Position numbers and translations under genes: made by a program. Under the pieces are notes generated by a model. The model was not told the origin of the DNA. It worked only from the letters and a program-made list of their open reading frames with translations, and did no database searches. From Phycisphaerae bacterium (GTDB taxonomy: Bacteria; Planctomycetota; Phycisphaerae; Phycisphaerales; SM1A02), in contig PBAY01000044.1 in assembly GCA_002717655.1 (NCBI GenBank), positions 21,290-85,289 of the forward strand: a stretch of DNA of 64,000 bases, read 5' to 3'. Numbering within the stretch: the stretch's first letter is position 1; each line of letters begins with the position of its first letter. Below, piece by piece: positions 8,558 to 17,075 of the stretch.

Positions 8558-9108
8558 GCTGCGCCCTCTTTCGTCAGGATGTACGCCGCTGCTTCAGCTA
8601 GAGAGTCGCAGGTGAATTCCGCTTTGGTATCGACCGCACCTGGTGCGAGTCGAACACCGCGGCAACCCGCTGCGAGTCCCGCCAGTACATCCCGTTCCTG
8701 ATCGCCGACCATCCAGCAGAAGTCAAGTTGCAAGTCATGGTCTTTCGCAGCTTGAAGCAACATCCCCGGTTGTGGTTTGCGCCAGGGGTGTTCCCGGCGA
8801 TAGGTTTCGACGGTTCCTTCTGGATGCCAGGGGCAGAAATACCATCCACAGACCAGGTCATCTTCGCCGGTTGCTTCCTGCAGTTGCCGTTGCACTTCTG
8901 CATGGACGGCATGAACGTCGTCTTCGGTGAACATGCCTCTGGCAACACCGCCTTGATTGGTGATCACAATCAGCTTGAATCCTTCATGATGCAGGCACTT
9001 CATCGCCTCAGCGGCACCCGGTATCAGCGACACCATTTTTGCGTCACCGAGATCATCATCATTGTGGATGATCGTGTTGTCTCGATCGAGGAAGATGGCT
9101 TTGGACAT
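8554..9108 (-). CDS. gmhB: D-glycero-D-manno-heptose 1,7-bisphosphate 7-phosphatase-like HAD protein
   Basis: A 184-residue HAD-superfamily phosphatase. The DxDxT-type nucleophile motif is FLDRDNT (Asp8, Asp10), motif II is ITNQGG, motif III KP-x-PGM (Lys111), and motif IV GDQERDVLAG. It would remove the 7-phosphate on the route to ADP-heptose. I choose ATG 9108 because AGGAGA stands 6 bases upstream; a longer frame to 9198 adds residues foreign to the family. The zinc-finger loop is degenerate: only Cys92 of the four ligands is kept, with Trp94, His107 and Trp109 at the others. A histidinol-phosphatase relative is possible, but the neighbour waaF favours heptose. Confidence 0.82.
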   Translation of the reverse strand: MSKAIFLDRDNTIIHNDDDLGDAKMVSLIPGAAEAMKCLHHEGFKLIVITNQGGVARGMFTEDDVHAVHAEVQRQLQEATGEDDLVCGWYFCPWHPEGTVETYRREHPWRKPQPGMLLQAAKDHDLQLDFCWMVGDQERDVLAGLAAGCRGVRLAPGAVDTKAEFTCDSLAEAAAYILTKEGAA

Positions 9109-9125
9109 GCGATCTCCTTGGTGGT

Positions 9126-9899
9126 TCAGCGGGTCATCGCGGTGGGTCGAATGACAACATCGTTGATTGAGACATGTGGAGGAGCATTCACCATCCATGC
9201 AATGGTCTCGGCGACATCTTCCGGCTGCAGCGGTTCTTCAACGGAGTTGACGAACTTCTCGACGGCGGATCGCATCGGTGCATGAGGAATGCTGTCGACA
9301 AGTTCCGTCATGACGATGCCCGGTTCAACGACACCGACGCGAAGATGGCCGCCGCCTTCGGATGCGCGGCGTGCGAGATCGACACGAAGGCAATCACCGA
9401 AATGAGTCACTGCTGCTTTCGTTGCGCAGTACACGGAAGCTTCGGGGAAGGTCTGCCGTCCAGCAACTGAGGAGATGAGAATGATGTCCCCGCGTTTCTG
9501 CTTGAGCATCAACGGCAGTGAGGCATGGACACAATGAAGCAGTCCAGAGAGATTGACGTCCACGGTCTGCCGCCAGATATTCAAGTCGGATTCCTCAAGC
9601 GGTGCCAGAGGCATGATGCCCGCATTGGCGACCAGCGTCTGAAGTCCACCCAGATCCTCCGCTGCCTTGATTGCTTCGGCGACGGAATCCTCCTGCGTGA
9701 CATCTCCCGGAACGGCATGGGCGGTTCCGCCTTGATCCTGGATCTGCTTTGCGACGGCCAGCAGTTCAGGTGCTCGTCGGCCGAGCAGGACGACAGGCCG
9801 CCCTTGGGCAGCCAATTGCCGAGCAGTAGCGGCTCCGATTCCACCACTTGCACCGGTGATCAGGGCAGCATGGGTCGATTGAGTCATGGAGTTGGTCAT
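9126..9899 (-). CDS. SDR-family NAD(P)-dependent oxidoreductase
   Basis: Short-chain dehydrogenase of about 257 residues. The Rossmann TGASGGIGAA motif lies near the N-terminus, NAG (LVANAGIMPL) in the middle, then a catalytic Ser (ILISSVAG) and YCATK, giving the YxxxK pair. The C-terminus has VVEPGIVMTEL. These are classical SDR landmarks for a carbonyl or alcohol oxidoreductase; the substrate is unknown. Starts at 9899 and 9887 are both possible; the longer frame to 9998 would overlap lysS. It lies 17 bases upstream of gmhB on the same strand. Confidence 0.85.
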   Translation of the reverse strand: MTNSMTQSTHAALITGASGGIGAATARQLAAQGRPVVLLGRRAPELLAVAKQIQDQGGTAHAVPGDVTQEDSVAEAIKAAEDLGGLQTLVANAGIMPLAPLEESDLNIWRQTVDVNLSGLLHCVHASLPLMLKQKRGDIILISSVAGRQTFPEASVYCATKAAVTHFGDCLRVDLARRASEGGGHLRVGVVEPGIVMTELVDSIPHAPMRSAVEKFVNSVEEPLQPEDVAETIAWMVNAPPHVSINDVVIRPTAMTR

Positions 9900-9950
9900 G
9901 AGATCAGCTGGTTCCATCCTAAGAAGAGGTGTCGCGGGTATCGTACCGAC

Positions 9951-11528
9951 ATGCCAGACGCCGAGACCAAGAACAAGAAGGCTCCGGCCGAGGATCAATC
10001 AAATCTGGTTGCTGCTCGTCGGGAGAAGTTGCGCCGTTGGCGTGAAGAATACGACCTCCAGCCCTATGGGCATCGGGTTGATGATCTCATGTCGCTTGCC
10101 AAAGCTCGGGAAGCGTATGACGAGTCGGCTGCGGATCAGTGGGATGCATTGGTCGAGGCTGGCGATGAGTCGCCTGAGGATCCTCGTCCACGTGCTCGCA
10201 TCGCCGGTCGATGCATCCAGCATCGAGCCATGGGCAAACTGGTCTTCATCGTGATTCGCGATGAGACAGGTGATCTTCAGATCAGCGTGTCCAAGCAGGC
10301 GGTGGATGCCGCTTCATTCAAGGTTGCTTCCAAGCTGGATTACGGTGACATCGTGGTAGCTGAGGGTCCAGTCGGCCGAACCAAGCGAGGTGAAATCTGT
10401 GTCTGGGCCGACTCGTTCCAGATGCACTGCAAATCACTGGTTCCACCTCCTGAGAAATACCACGGCCTGACGGACATGGAGACTCGCTATCGCCAGAGAT
10501 ATGTCGACCTCTACATGAACCCTGAGGTCATGGAAGTCTTCCATGGTCGTTCCCGGATTCTGAGTTCGACTCGGAAGTTCATGGAGTCACGTGGATATCT
10601 GGAAGTCGAGACCCCGATGATGCAGGCCTTGGCAGGCGGTGCTGCGGCTCGCCCATTCACGACCCATCACAATGCACTCGACATGCCGTTGTTCATGCGG
10701 ATTGCACCGGAGCTCTATCTCAAACGACTGCTCGTGGGTGGGATGCGAAAGGTATTCGAGATCAATCGCAACTTCCGCAATGAGGGGATTGATCGTCAGC
10801 ACAATCCAGAGTTCACCATGATGGAGCTGTACGAAGCTTTCGGTGATCTCGACAGCATGCTGGAACTCATGGAGTCACTGCTTCAGGTTCTTGCGAAAGA
10901 GCAGCGATCCGATGGTTCCGCGGTCATTCCCTTCGGCGATCTGGAGATCGATTACGGACCCACGTTCGAGCGGGTTCGCTATGGAGATCTCTTTGAACGC
11001 GGAACGGGGATCGACATGTTTGATCGTGACGCCGTTCGGAGTGCAGCGGTCGAGGCGGGAGTGGAGGATGCCGACAAACTGGATCATTGGCTGCTTGTGA
11101 ATCAGCTTTTCGAGGAGAAGGGTGAGGTCGCCATTGATCCGACCCGTCCGACCTTCGTGACTCACTACCCGGCTGCGATCTCTCCATTGACACGCCCTGA
11201 TCCGGAGAATCCCGAGTTGGCGCTCCGCAGTGAACTGTTCATCGCGGGAATGGAGCTGGCCAATGCCTACACTGAATTGAATGATCCCGATATCCAGCTT
11301 TCGATCTTCACGGAGCAGTTGTCGGGTTCTGATGATGAAGAAAGTACGTTCCGATCAATGGACGAGGATTTCGTCAATGCCTTGCGTGTCGGCATGCCTC
11401 CGGCAGGTGGAATGGGCGTAGGGATTGATCGTGTCGTCATGTTGATGACAGGCTGCACGAGCATCCGGGATGTCATTCTTTTTCCCTTGATGCGACCTGA
11501 AGGAGGCGAAGATGAAGAAGAATCCTGA
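9951..11528 (+). CDS. lysS: Lysyl-tRNA synthetase, class II
   Basis: A 525-residue cytoplasmic enzyme charging tRNA-Lys. The N-terminal OB-fold (about residues 75-180) contains GRCIQHRAMGKLVFIVIRD. The class II core has motif 1 (FMESRGYLEVETPMM), motif 2 (FRNEGIDRQHNPEFTMMELY) and motif 3 (GMGVGIDRVVMLM). ATG 9951 gives a natural N-terminus with a charged leader MPDAETKNKK; the frame is open further upstream only over the divergent SDR gene. The stop lies within the next gene's start region: a 17-base overlap with the transglutaminase frame suggests coupling. Confidence 0.95.
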   Translation: MPDAETKNKKAPAEDQSNLVAARREKLRRWREEYDLQPYGHRVDDLMSLAKAREAYDESAADQWDALVEAGDESPEDPRPRARIAGRCIQHRAMGKLVFIVIRDETGDLQISVSKQAVDAASFKVASKLDYGDIVVAEGPVGRTKRGEICVWADSFQMHCKSLVPPPEKYHGLTDMETRYRQRYVDLYMNPEVMEVFHGRSRILSSTRKFMESRGYLEVETPMMQALAGGAAARPFTTHHNALDMPLFMRIAPELYLKRLLVGGMRKVFEINRNFRNEGIDRQHNPEFTMMELYEAFGDLDSMLELMESLLQVLAKEQRSDGSAVIPFGDLEIDYGPTFERVRYGDLFERGTGIDMFDRDAVRSAAVEAGVEDADKLDHWLLVNQLFEEKGEVAIDPTRPTFVTHYPAAISPLTRPDPENPELALRSELFIAGMELANAYTELNDPDIQLSIFTEQLSGSDDEESTFRSMDEDFVNALRVGMPPAGGMGVGIDRVVMLMTGCTSIRDVILFPLMRPEGGEDEEES

Positions 11529-13014
11529 GTTCCTGAGTTTCCGAGCCAGAACCTTGGCATGGTTGTGCCTGATGGTTCTCTGTGGTGGTTCGGCCACAGC
11601 GGAGGTCCTCGAAGATCGCTGGTACACCTTGAAGTTGGGCGGCGGACATGTTGGAAGCATGCACACCGTCACGGAATCCTCCGAAGGACGTATCTCCAGT
11701 CGCATGATGACGAACTTGACGATGAAGCGAGGTGAGATGGAGATCGCCATCGCCATCGGGATGGATTGGGTGCAGACCACCGAAGGCAGGGCGATCTCTG
11801 CTCGCATGAGTCAGGACATGAGCGCCATGTCGCAGATCGTCGACTGGCAGTTCACGGATGAAGGGATCAAGGTGACTCAGGGCACCGGGCCTTCCGCGAT
11901 CACCAAGATGCAGCCAGTCCCCAAGGGCAAATGGCTGACTCCCTATTCGAGCTTCCGGTATTTCATCGAGCGAGCGAAAGCCGGTGACCGCGAGATCGTG
12001 GTCAAGACCATGTCGCCGGAAATCGGCCCCCGTCTGCTTGACAACACCTACACCTGGAAAGGTGAAGACGAAATTACGATTAATGGCCGCACGATCTCCA
12101 CCACGATCTGGGAGATGGTCAACAGCGCCACCCCTGGTGTGCCTTCGACTCTCTGGGTTTCCAAGGACGGTGTCATGGTGGTGACTGAAACAAGTCTTGG
12201 TGGCATGGGAAAAATGCGGATGGAACTGGCTGAGAAGGCTGCCACTGAACAGGAAGTGGAAGCAGTCGAGGTCTTCTTCAAGTTGATGATCGAACCGGAT
12301 CAGCCGATTGATCAGCCCTGGTCTGCGCAGCAGGCGGTCATGAGGGTTCGTCCCAAGGGCGGCACTACGCTTGATCTTCCTTCTACTGGTTACCAGTCCA
12401 TTGCCGGCGTCAAGGATGGCCACACGACGATTGTCGTTGATCTTGATGCGCCTCAGCCAGCAACAGCAGAAGAAGTAGCTGACAAAGCGTATCTGGGCCA
12501 GTCGATGATGATTGATCCAAAGGACGAACTCATTCTTGAGCTGCATCAACAGGCTGTCGCGGATCTGCCAGCAAATGCAAGTCGCATGCAGCGATGTGAA
12601 GCCATGAGAAGCTTCGTCCATGATCACATCACCAACAAGGATCTGGGGACTGCTTTCGCTTCAGCCAGTGAAGTCGCCAAGACCAGATCTGGAGACTGCA
12701 GTGAGCATGGCGTGCTGTTGGCAGCACTTCTGCGAGCAGATGGCCTGCCGGCGAGAGTGGCGCATGGTCTCGTGTACATCCCTGCATTCGGGGAATATGA
12801 AAAGGGTGTGTTCGGCTGGCACATGTGGAGTCAGGCGCTCGTCGATGGCAACTGGGTTGATCTGGATGCCACGCTGCCGGTGATGTACAGCGCTGGGCAT
12901 GTGACCACAGGTACCTCATCGCTGGAGCATGGCAGCGGAGCAGAGGACATGACATCGATCATCAGTTCTCTGGGCAATCTCGAAATTGATGTCTTGAAAG
13001 TGAACTACGAGTGA
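11512..13014 (+). CDS. Secreted transglutaminase-like domain protein
   Basis: 500 residues with a signal peptide (hydrophobic stretch around residues 14-31). The C-terminal transglutaminase-core domain (about residues 365-460) has SGDCSEH with candidate catalytic Cys396, GWHMWSQ with His437 and WVDLDAT with Asp450/452, giving the papain-like triad. The N-terminal 350 residues are a beta-rich region I cannot assign. Members of this fold act as proteases or cross-linking enzymes on envelope proteins. It overlaps lysS by 17 bases and nnrD by 4 bases. Confidence 0.8.
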   Translation: MKKNPEFLSFRARTLAWLCLMVLCGGSATAEVLEDRWYTLKLGGGHVGSMHTVTESSEGRISSRMMTNLTMKRGEMEIAIAIGMDWVQTTEGRAISARMSQDMSAMSQIVDWQFTDEGIKVTQGTGPSAITKMQPVPKGKWLTPYSSFRYFIERAKAGDREIVVKTMSPEIGPRLLDNTYTWKGEDEITINGRTISTTIWEMVNSATPGVPSTLWVSKDGVMVVTETSLGGMGKMRMELAEKAATEQEVEAVEVFFKLMIEPDQPIDQPWSAQQAVMRVRPKGGTTLDLPSTGYQSIAGVKDGHTTIVVDLDAPQPATAEEVADKAYLGQSMMIDPKDELILELHQQAVADLPANASRMQRCEAMRSFVHDHITNKDLGTAFASASEVAKTRSGDCSEHGVLLAALLRADGLPARVAHGLVYIPAFGEYEKGVFGWHMWSQALVDGNWVDLDATLPVMYSAGHVTTGTSSLEHGSGAEDMTSIISSLGNLEIDVLKVNYE

Positions 13015-13892
13015 ATCATGCGGGTTCCCCTCCGCCAGTTCAGTTGGCGGCACGTCCTGCTGATGGCCACAAGGGCACGTTTGGAACCGTTCTTATTGTC
13101 GGAGGCTGTGATGAAGGTCGCTCGATGATGGTCGGTGGCCCGGCGTTTGCGGCAATCGGATCGCTGCGAGCCGGGGCAGGCCGTGCGCAGATGCTGGTAC
13201 CTCGTACGTTGGCGGCCTCGTGTCTGAGTGTGGCGCCATCCGCAACAGCCTGGTCACATGATGGTGATCCGGACAAGTCTGTTGAACTCATGCGTGACGT
13301 CCTTCCGACTTGTCAGAGTCTGGTCATCGGGCCTGGATTGGGTACCGGTCCAACAGCGGTTGCCCTGGTGAAAGCGGCCGTGTCCGCCACTTGTCCAGTC
13401 ATCATTGATGCCGATGCCCTGAACATCATGGCTCGGGAGCCGAGGCTTCTGGAAGAAGTCGGAAGTCAGGTCGTGCTGACTCCGCATCCAGGTGAATATC
13501 AGCGATTGGCTGAAGGGCTTTCGTTGAATCCCTCCCCTCGATCAGATCAAGAACGCAGTGAGGCTGCCCGATCGATCAGCAGCAAGTCGGGGGCGGTCAC
13601 GGTTCTGAAAGGTCATCGAACGGTGGTGAGTGATGGCGATCAAATCTGGATCTGTGATCGAGGTTCGGTTGCGTTGGCGACCGCAGGAACTGGAGATGTG
13701 CTGTCGGGCATCCTCGGAGGTCTGAGTGCTCGAACGGATCTTGAGCTTTCTCTCTTTGATCGAGTTCGCCTCTCGGTCTGGATTCATGCGGTTGCCGGGG
13801 AACGTTGGGCAGCCACGCATGGCGATGGTGGGCTTCTGGCGATGGAACTGGCGGCAGAAGTACCGCAGGTCATATCGAGTCTCGAGACCTGA
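13011..13892 (+). CDS. nnrD: ADP/ATP-dependent NAD(P)H-hydrate dehydratase
   Basis: This 293-residue ribokinase-like enzyme repairs hydrated NAD(P)H. Conserved segments are KGTFGTVLIVGG near residue 22, IDADALNI, LTPHPGEY (about residue 160) and the nucleotide-binding ALATAGTGDVLSGI (about 226-239). The NnrE epimerase domain often fused at the N-terminus is missing, so the epimerase must be encoded elsewhere. The start overlaps the transglutaminase stop (ATGA). Confidence 0.9.
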   Translation: MNHAGSPPPVQLAARPADGHKGTFGTVLIVGGCDEGRSMMVGGPAFAAIGSLRAGAGRAQMLVPRTLAASCLSVAPSATAWSHDGDPDKSVELMRDVLPTCQSLVIGPGLGTGPTAVALVKAAVSATCPVIIDADALNIMAREPRLLEEVGSQVVLTPHPGEYQRLAEGLSLNPSPRSDQERSEAARSISSKSGAVTVLKGHRTVVSDGDQIWICDRGSVALATAGTGDVLSGILGGLSARTDLELSLFDRVRLSVWIHAVAGERWAATHGDGGLLAMELAAEVPQVISSLET

Positions 13893-13926
13893 TCCACTCC
13901 AGGCGGGCTGCTGGTATCCTCGGATC

Positions 13927-14940
13927 ATGGCTGAACAAAATGTCTTCATGAATCCAAGCCTGCGGGAGCTTGAGCCCGGGAGCTATATCCGCGGGGGTAT
14001 CTACGCGATCATCAACCCTCAGATCGGTACCAACCGCAATGGCGGTAAGTACCTCAAGTGTCTGCTGCGTGATGCAAGTGGTGAAGTCGCGGGTCGCAAG
14101 TGGAAACTGGACGGGTTCGATCTCGAGGATTGCCGATCCACAGGATTCGTTCGCCTTGATGGCGAGGTTGTCGAGTTCAATGGTCAGCCACAGGTCAATA
14201 TCCATGACATCGAGGCGGAGCGAGTGGCGGAATCCGATCTCATCCGCCTGCTTCCTCATACGAAATTCGATGTCGACATGATGTTCAAGGAAGTCATGGG
14301 TCTGCTGGATTCCATGACACATCCCGCCATGAAGGCACTGGCCCGCCGCTACACCGAGGATCAGGAGTTGATGAAGGCCTTTCGTCGCAGCCCTGCGGCA
14401 ATGGTCATGCATCATGCCTGGGTCGGAGGACTCCTGGAGCACACGTGGCAGCTCATGCGAGTCGCGAACCGGACCGTGGAGTGTTATGTCGATGCTTCCG
14501 GACGCCCCAAGCTGAATCGCGATCTGGTGCTCATGGGCCTGTTTCTCCATGATCTGGGCAAGACCACCGAGCTGTACTGGGACAAGGGCTTCGGCTACAC
14601 CACGGAGGGCAATCTGGTCGGGCATATCGCCCGGGGATCGCTCTGGCTTGAGGATTGTGCCCGTGATCTTGACCCCCCCTTGCCCGAGGATGCGCTGGCG
14701 GTTCTGCACAACATCATCCTGAGCCATCACGGTGAGCCGGAATACGGCGCACTTCGTCCACCCATGACGCCCGAAGCGGTACTCGTCTCGCAGCTGGACA
14801 ATCTCGATGCACGAGTGGCCATGTCGCTGGGTGCGGTTGATCCTTCCGGTGAAGGACGACGGGTTGGGGGAGATCCGTTCACAGAACGTGCATCGGGGAC
14901 CGGCGCTCGGATGTATCGCCATGATCCACTTCCGGAATGA
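13927..14940 (+). CDS. HD-domain 3'-5' exoribonuclease YhaM-like
   Basis: A 337-residue protein with an N-terminal OB-fold (residues 15-105, with KYLKCLLRDASG) followed by an HD phosphohydrolase domain. The metal ligands are visible as HHAWVGGLLEHT (about residues 155-166), FLHDLGK (about 212) and ILSHHGEPEYG (about 266). Architecture and motifs match YhaM/CBF1-type exoribonucleases that degrade RNA and single-stranded DNA. ATG 13927 places the start 34 bases after nnrD; the frame extends upstream but over nnrD. Confidence 0.85.
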   Translation: MAEQNVFMNPSLRELEPGSYIRGGIYAIINPQIGTNRNGGKYLKCLLRDASGEVAGRKWKLDGFDLEDCRSTGFVRLDGEVVEFNGQPQVNIHDIEAERVAESDLIRLLPHTKFDVDMMFKEVMGLLDSMTHPAMKALARRYTEDQELMKAFRRSPAAMVMHHAWVGGLLEHTWQLMRVANRTVECYVDASGRPKLNRDLVLMGLFLHDLGKTTELYWDKGFGYTTEGNLVGHIARGSLWLEDCARDLDPPLPEDALAVLHNIILSHHGEPEYGALRPPMTPEAVLVSQLDNLDARVAMSLGAVDPSGEGRRVGGDPFTERASGTGARMYRHDPLPE

Positions 14941-14993
14941 ATGTCCCAGATCCAGTGCGTTATCCACTACACTGATCCGTCCATTCATTCTCC

Positions 14994-15761
14994 ATGTCAC
15001 GTCGCAAGAACATCCTGATTGGAATACCGGTCTACAACGAGGCAGCTTTCGTCACGGAAGTTCTCGAAGAAGTCCGTCAGTACGCTGATGACATTCTTGT
15101 CATCGATGATGGATCCACCGACTCGACCGCAAGACTGCTCTCTGAGCAGCCGGTGAAGGTGGTGCGTCATTCCACGAATCGTGGATATGGACGTTCCACG
15201 AGAGACATGATCCGCTGGGCTGCCGAAGACGGATTCGAATGGTTGATCACCATGGACTGTGACCGTCAGCATGAGCCCGCGACCATCCCTGTATTCGCGG
15301 ATCGCATTGCCCGGGATGATGTCGATGTGATTTCAGGAAGTCGTTATCTGATGGAACATGATGGCGATGACTCTCCACCCGAAGACCGCCAGAACATCAA
15401 TCGACTGATCACCGAGGAACTCAATCACCGGCTTGATCTCAGGCTCACTGATGCCTTCTGTGGTTTCAAGGCGTATCGCATCAGTGCCTGCAAATCCCTG
15501 AGGCTGGATGTCGATGGTTATGACTTCCCGATGCAGTTCTGGGTTCGAGCAGTTGCCGCAGGCCTCAAGATCGATGAATTGCCAGTTCGATTGATCTACA
15601 ACGATCCAAGTCGATCGTTCGGAGGTCCGCTGGATGACTCCAGGAGGCGGCTTCGCATTTACCAGTCGACGCTGCATGAAGAACTGATTCGTTGTGCCAA
15701 CAGCCTTCCGGCCGTGGCATCCAGTGGTCTTGGTCTGGATGATTCCAATATTCATGACTGA
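14994..15761 (+). CDS. Family 2 glycosyltransferase
   Basis: A 255-residue GT-A fold enzyme starting MSRRKNILIGIPVYNEAAFV. The nucleotide-binding ILVIDDGSTDST (residues 33-44), the metal-binding MDCDRQH (about 84-90, a DxD variant) and a later DAFCGFKAYR follow the dolichyl-phosphate-mannose-synthase-like GT2 pattern. No C-terminal membrane segment is present. It would transfer a sugar to a lipid carrier or glycan; donor and acceptor are unknown. Its stop overlaps the next gene's start (ATGACTGA). Confidence 0.85.
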   Translation: MSRRKNILIGIPVYNEAAFVTEVLEEVRQYADDILVIDDGSTDSTARLLSEQPVKVVRHSTNRGYGRSTRDMIRWAAEDGFEWLITMDCDRQHEPATIPVFADRIARDDVDVISGSRYLMEHDGDDSPPEDRQNINRLITEELNHRLDLRLTDAFCGFKAYRISACKSLRLDVDGYDFPMQFWVRAVAAGLKIDELPVRLIYNDPSRSFGGPLDDSRRRLRIYQSTLHEELIRCANSLPAVASSGLGLDDSNIHD

Positions 15762-17073
15762 TCAATCAGGATTCAATCAGCCTGTTCTCCGCTTCCATCC
15801 TCCTGCCAGTCACGGCACGGGTTCGGATCTACCCACCGATCTCATTCGAGAAACCAGACGTGCGCTGAGGCTTCCTGATACCGGGCCGGTTATTGCTACG
15901 GGGCATGCACCGGCGAACTGGCATCCGGGCATTCTTGCGAAGTTCATGGCGATGCGAGCCCTGGCTCAGGACACGTCGGCCTGTCCGGTTGTCGTCAACA
16001 TCGATACCGTTCCTGCGGATCCTGGCGTGATCGAGGTCCCATGGGTCGATGCCGATGGCTTCCCCTGCAGCAGCAGCATCAAGTTGTTCGAGACCAAGAT
16101 GGATCGTGCGCTTGGGATGCAGCCAGCGACGGTCCCGGCTGAACTGGGTTGGCCTCCCGGGACATTCGGTCCTCAGCAGGAAGCGGTGGAGAAGCGTATT
16201 GAGTCCATCCGCAATGCCGGAGGAGATGTCTCTCTGGCAACCCAGCTTCTTCGATCGCAGATCGAACTTGCTCGCAAATGGATCGGACGCCCGAATGTCG
16301 TTCAGGCATCGCGGCTTCTTCAGACGGGTTGCGGACGCTGGTTGCTTGAGCGGATGCAGCGAGATGCGAGCCGATGTGTCCAGGCCTACAACGCGGCGGT
16401 GAGTGTTGATCCGGATGCGGGAATTCCACAATTGGATGAGTCCATGGGCGAATTGCCGCTCTGGGATGTTCGAGGCGAAGGTCGACGGACGGCCCGCCGG
16501 CAGGAACTGGATTCAGCGAGCCTTCTTCCCAAGGCGTTGGTCATCACCGCAATCATGAGGCTGTCCGGATGCGATCTCTTCATCCATGGCACTGGAGGCG
16601 CTCGCTATGACGCCCTGATGGAGGGCTGGATCAGACAATGGCTCGGACTTGAAGTTGCCCCATTCATGGTGGTGAGTGCAGATGCCTGTCTTGATCTTCC
16701 TGATGTGGAGACCATCGCTCGAGTTGGCCAGGAACTACTGGCCAAAGGGAGACGGGCCTATCACGATCCAGAATCCATGGAAGTCGCCGCGGAGTCATCT
16801 TCACCCGGACCTCGGAAACGTGCAGCGCTTGAAAGTATCGAGTCAGCACCACGGGGCAGCACGGCTCGTCGTGAGGCTTATGCGTTGATGCATGAGACGA
16901 TTGCGGAACTCCGGGAGGAACCTCGTGAGTCAGCCTCTCGAGTTGCTGACCGTGTTCGAGAAGCTCGGCGAACCACTACTCGTCGCGACTGGGACTTCAT
17001 CTTCTATCCCGAGGAAGTTCTTGATCATCTGGCTGATGAGATCGATGCGACTGTTGTCGACGGCTGCCGTTGA
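15754..17073 (+). CDS. Conserved-looking cytoplasmic protein, unknown function
   Basis: I do not recognise the family of this 439-residue protein. It has no signal peptide or membrane segment. Early motifs are VIATGHAPANWHPGILAKFM (about residues 46-65) and VVNIDTVPADPG; a later motif is FIHGTGGARYDALMEGWI (about residues 271-288), where His, the glycines and Tyr-Asp look like functional residues. An Arg/Glu-rich helical region, probably coiled coil, fills residues 350-420. The GT2 gene overlaps its start by 8 bases, so the two are likely co-expressed and may act on the same sugar pathway. ATG 15754 is chosen over an upstream in-frame ATG inside the GT2 gene. Confidence 0.7.
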   Translation: MTDQSGFNQPVLRFHPPASHGTGSDLPTDLIRETRRALRLPDTGPVIATGHAPANWHPGILAKFMAMRALAQDTSACPVVVNIDTVPADPGVIEVPWVDADGFPCSSSIKLFETKMDRALGMQPATVPAELGWPPGTFGPQQEAVEKRIESIRNAGGDVSLATQLLRSQIELARKWIGRPNVVQASRLLQTGCGRWLLERMQRDASRCVQAYNAAVSVDPDAGIPQLDESMGELPLWDVRGEGRRTARRQELDSASLLPKALVITAIMRLSGCDLFIHGTGGARYDALMEGWIRQWLGLEVAPFMVVSADACLDLPDVETIARVGQELLAKGRRAYHDPESMEVAAESSSPGPRKRAALESIESAPRGSTARREAYALMHETIAELREEPRESASRVADRVREARRTTTRRDWDFIFYPEEVLDHLADEIDATVVDGCR

Positions 17074-17075
17074 GA

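Noticed and set aside
9525..9950. N-terminal extension of LysRS
   Set aside because: It lies over the divergent SDR gene; the normal LysRS N-terminus starts at ATG 9951.
11473..12627. Long minus-strand frame opposite the transglutaminase gene
   Set aside because: The plus strand encodes a clear signal peptide and catalytic triad; this frame has no family features.
13870..15000. Long minus-strand frame opposite the HD exoribonuclease
   Set aside because: Shadow of a gene with clear OB-fold and HD motifs.
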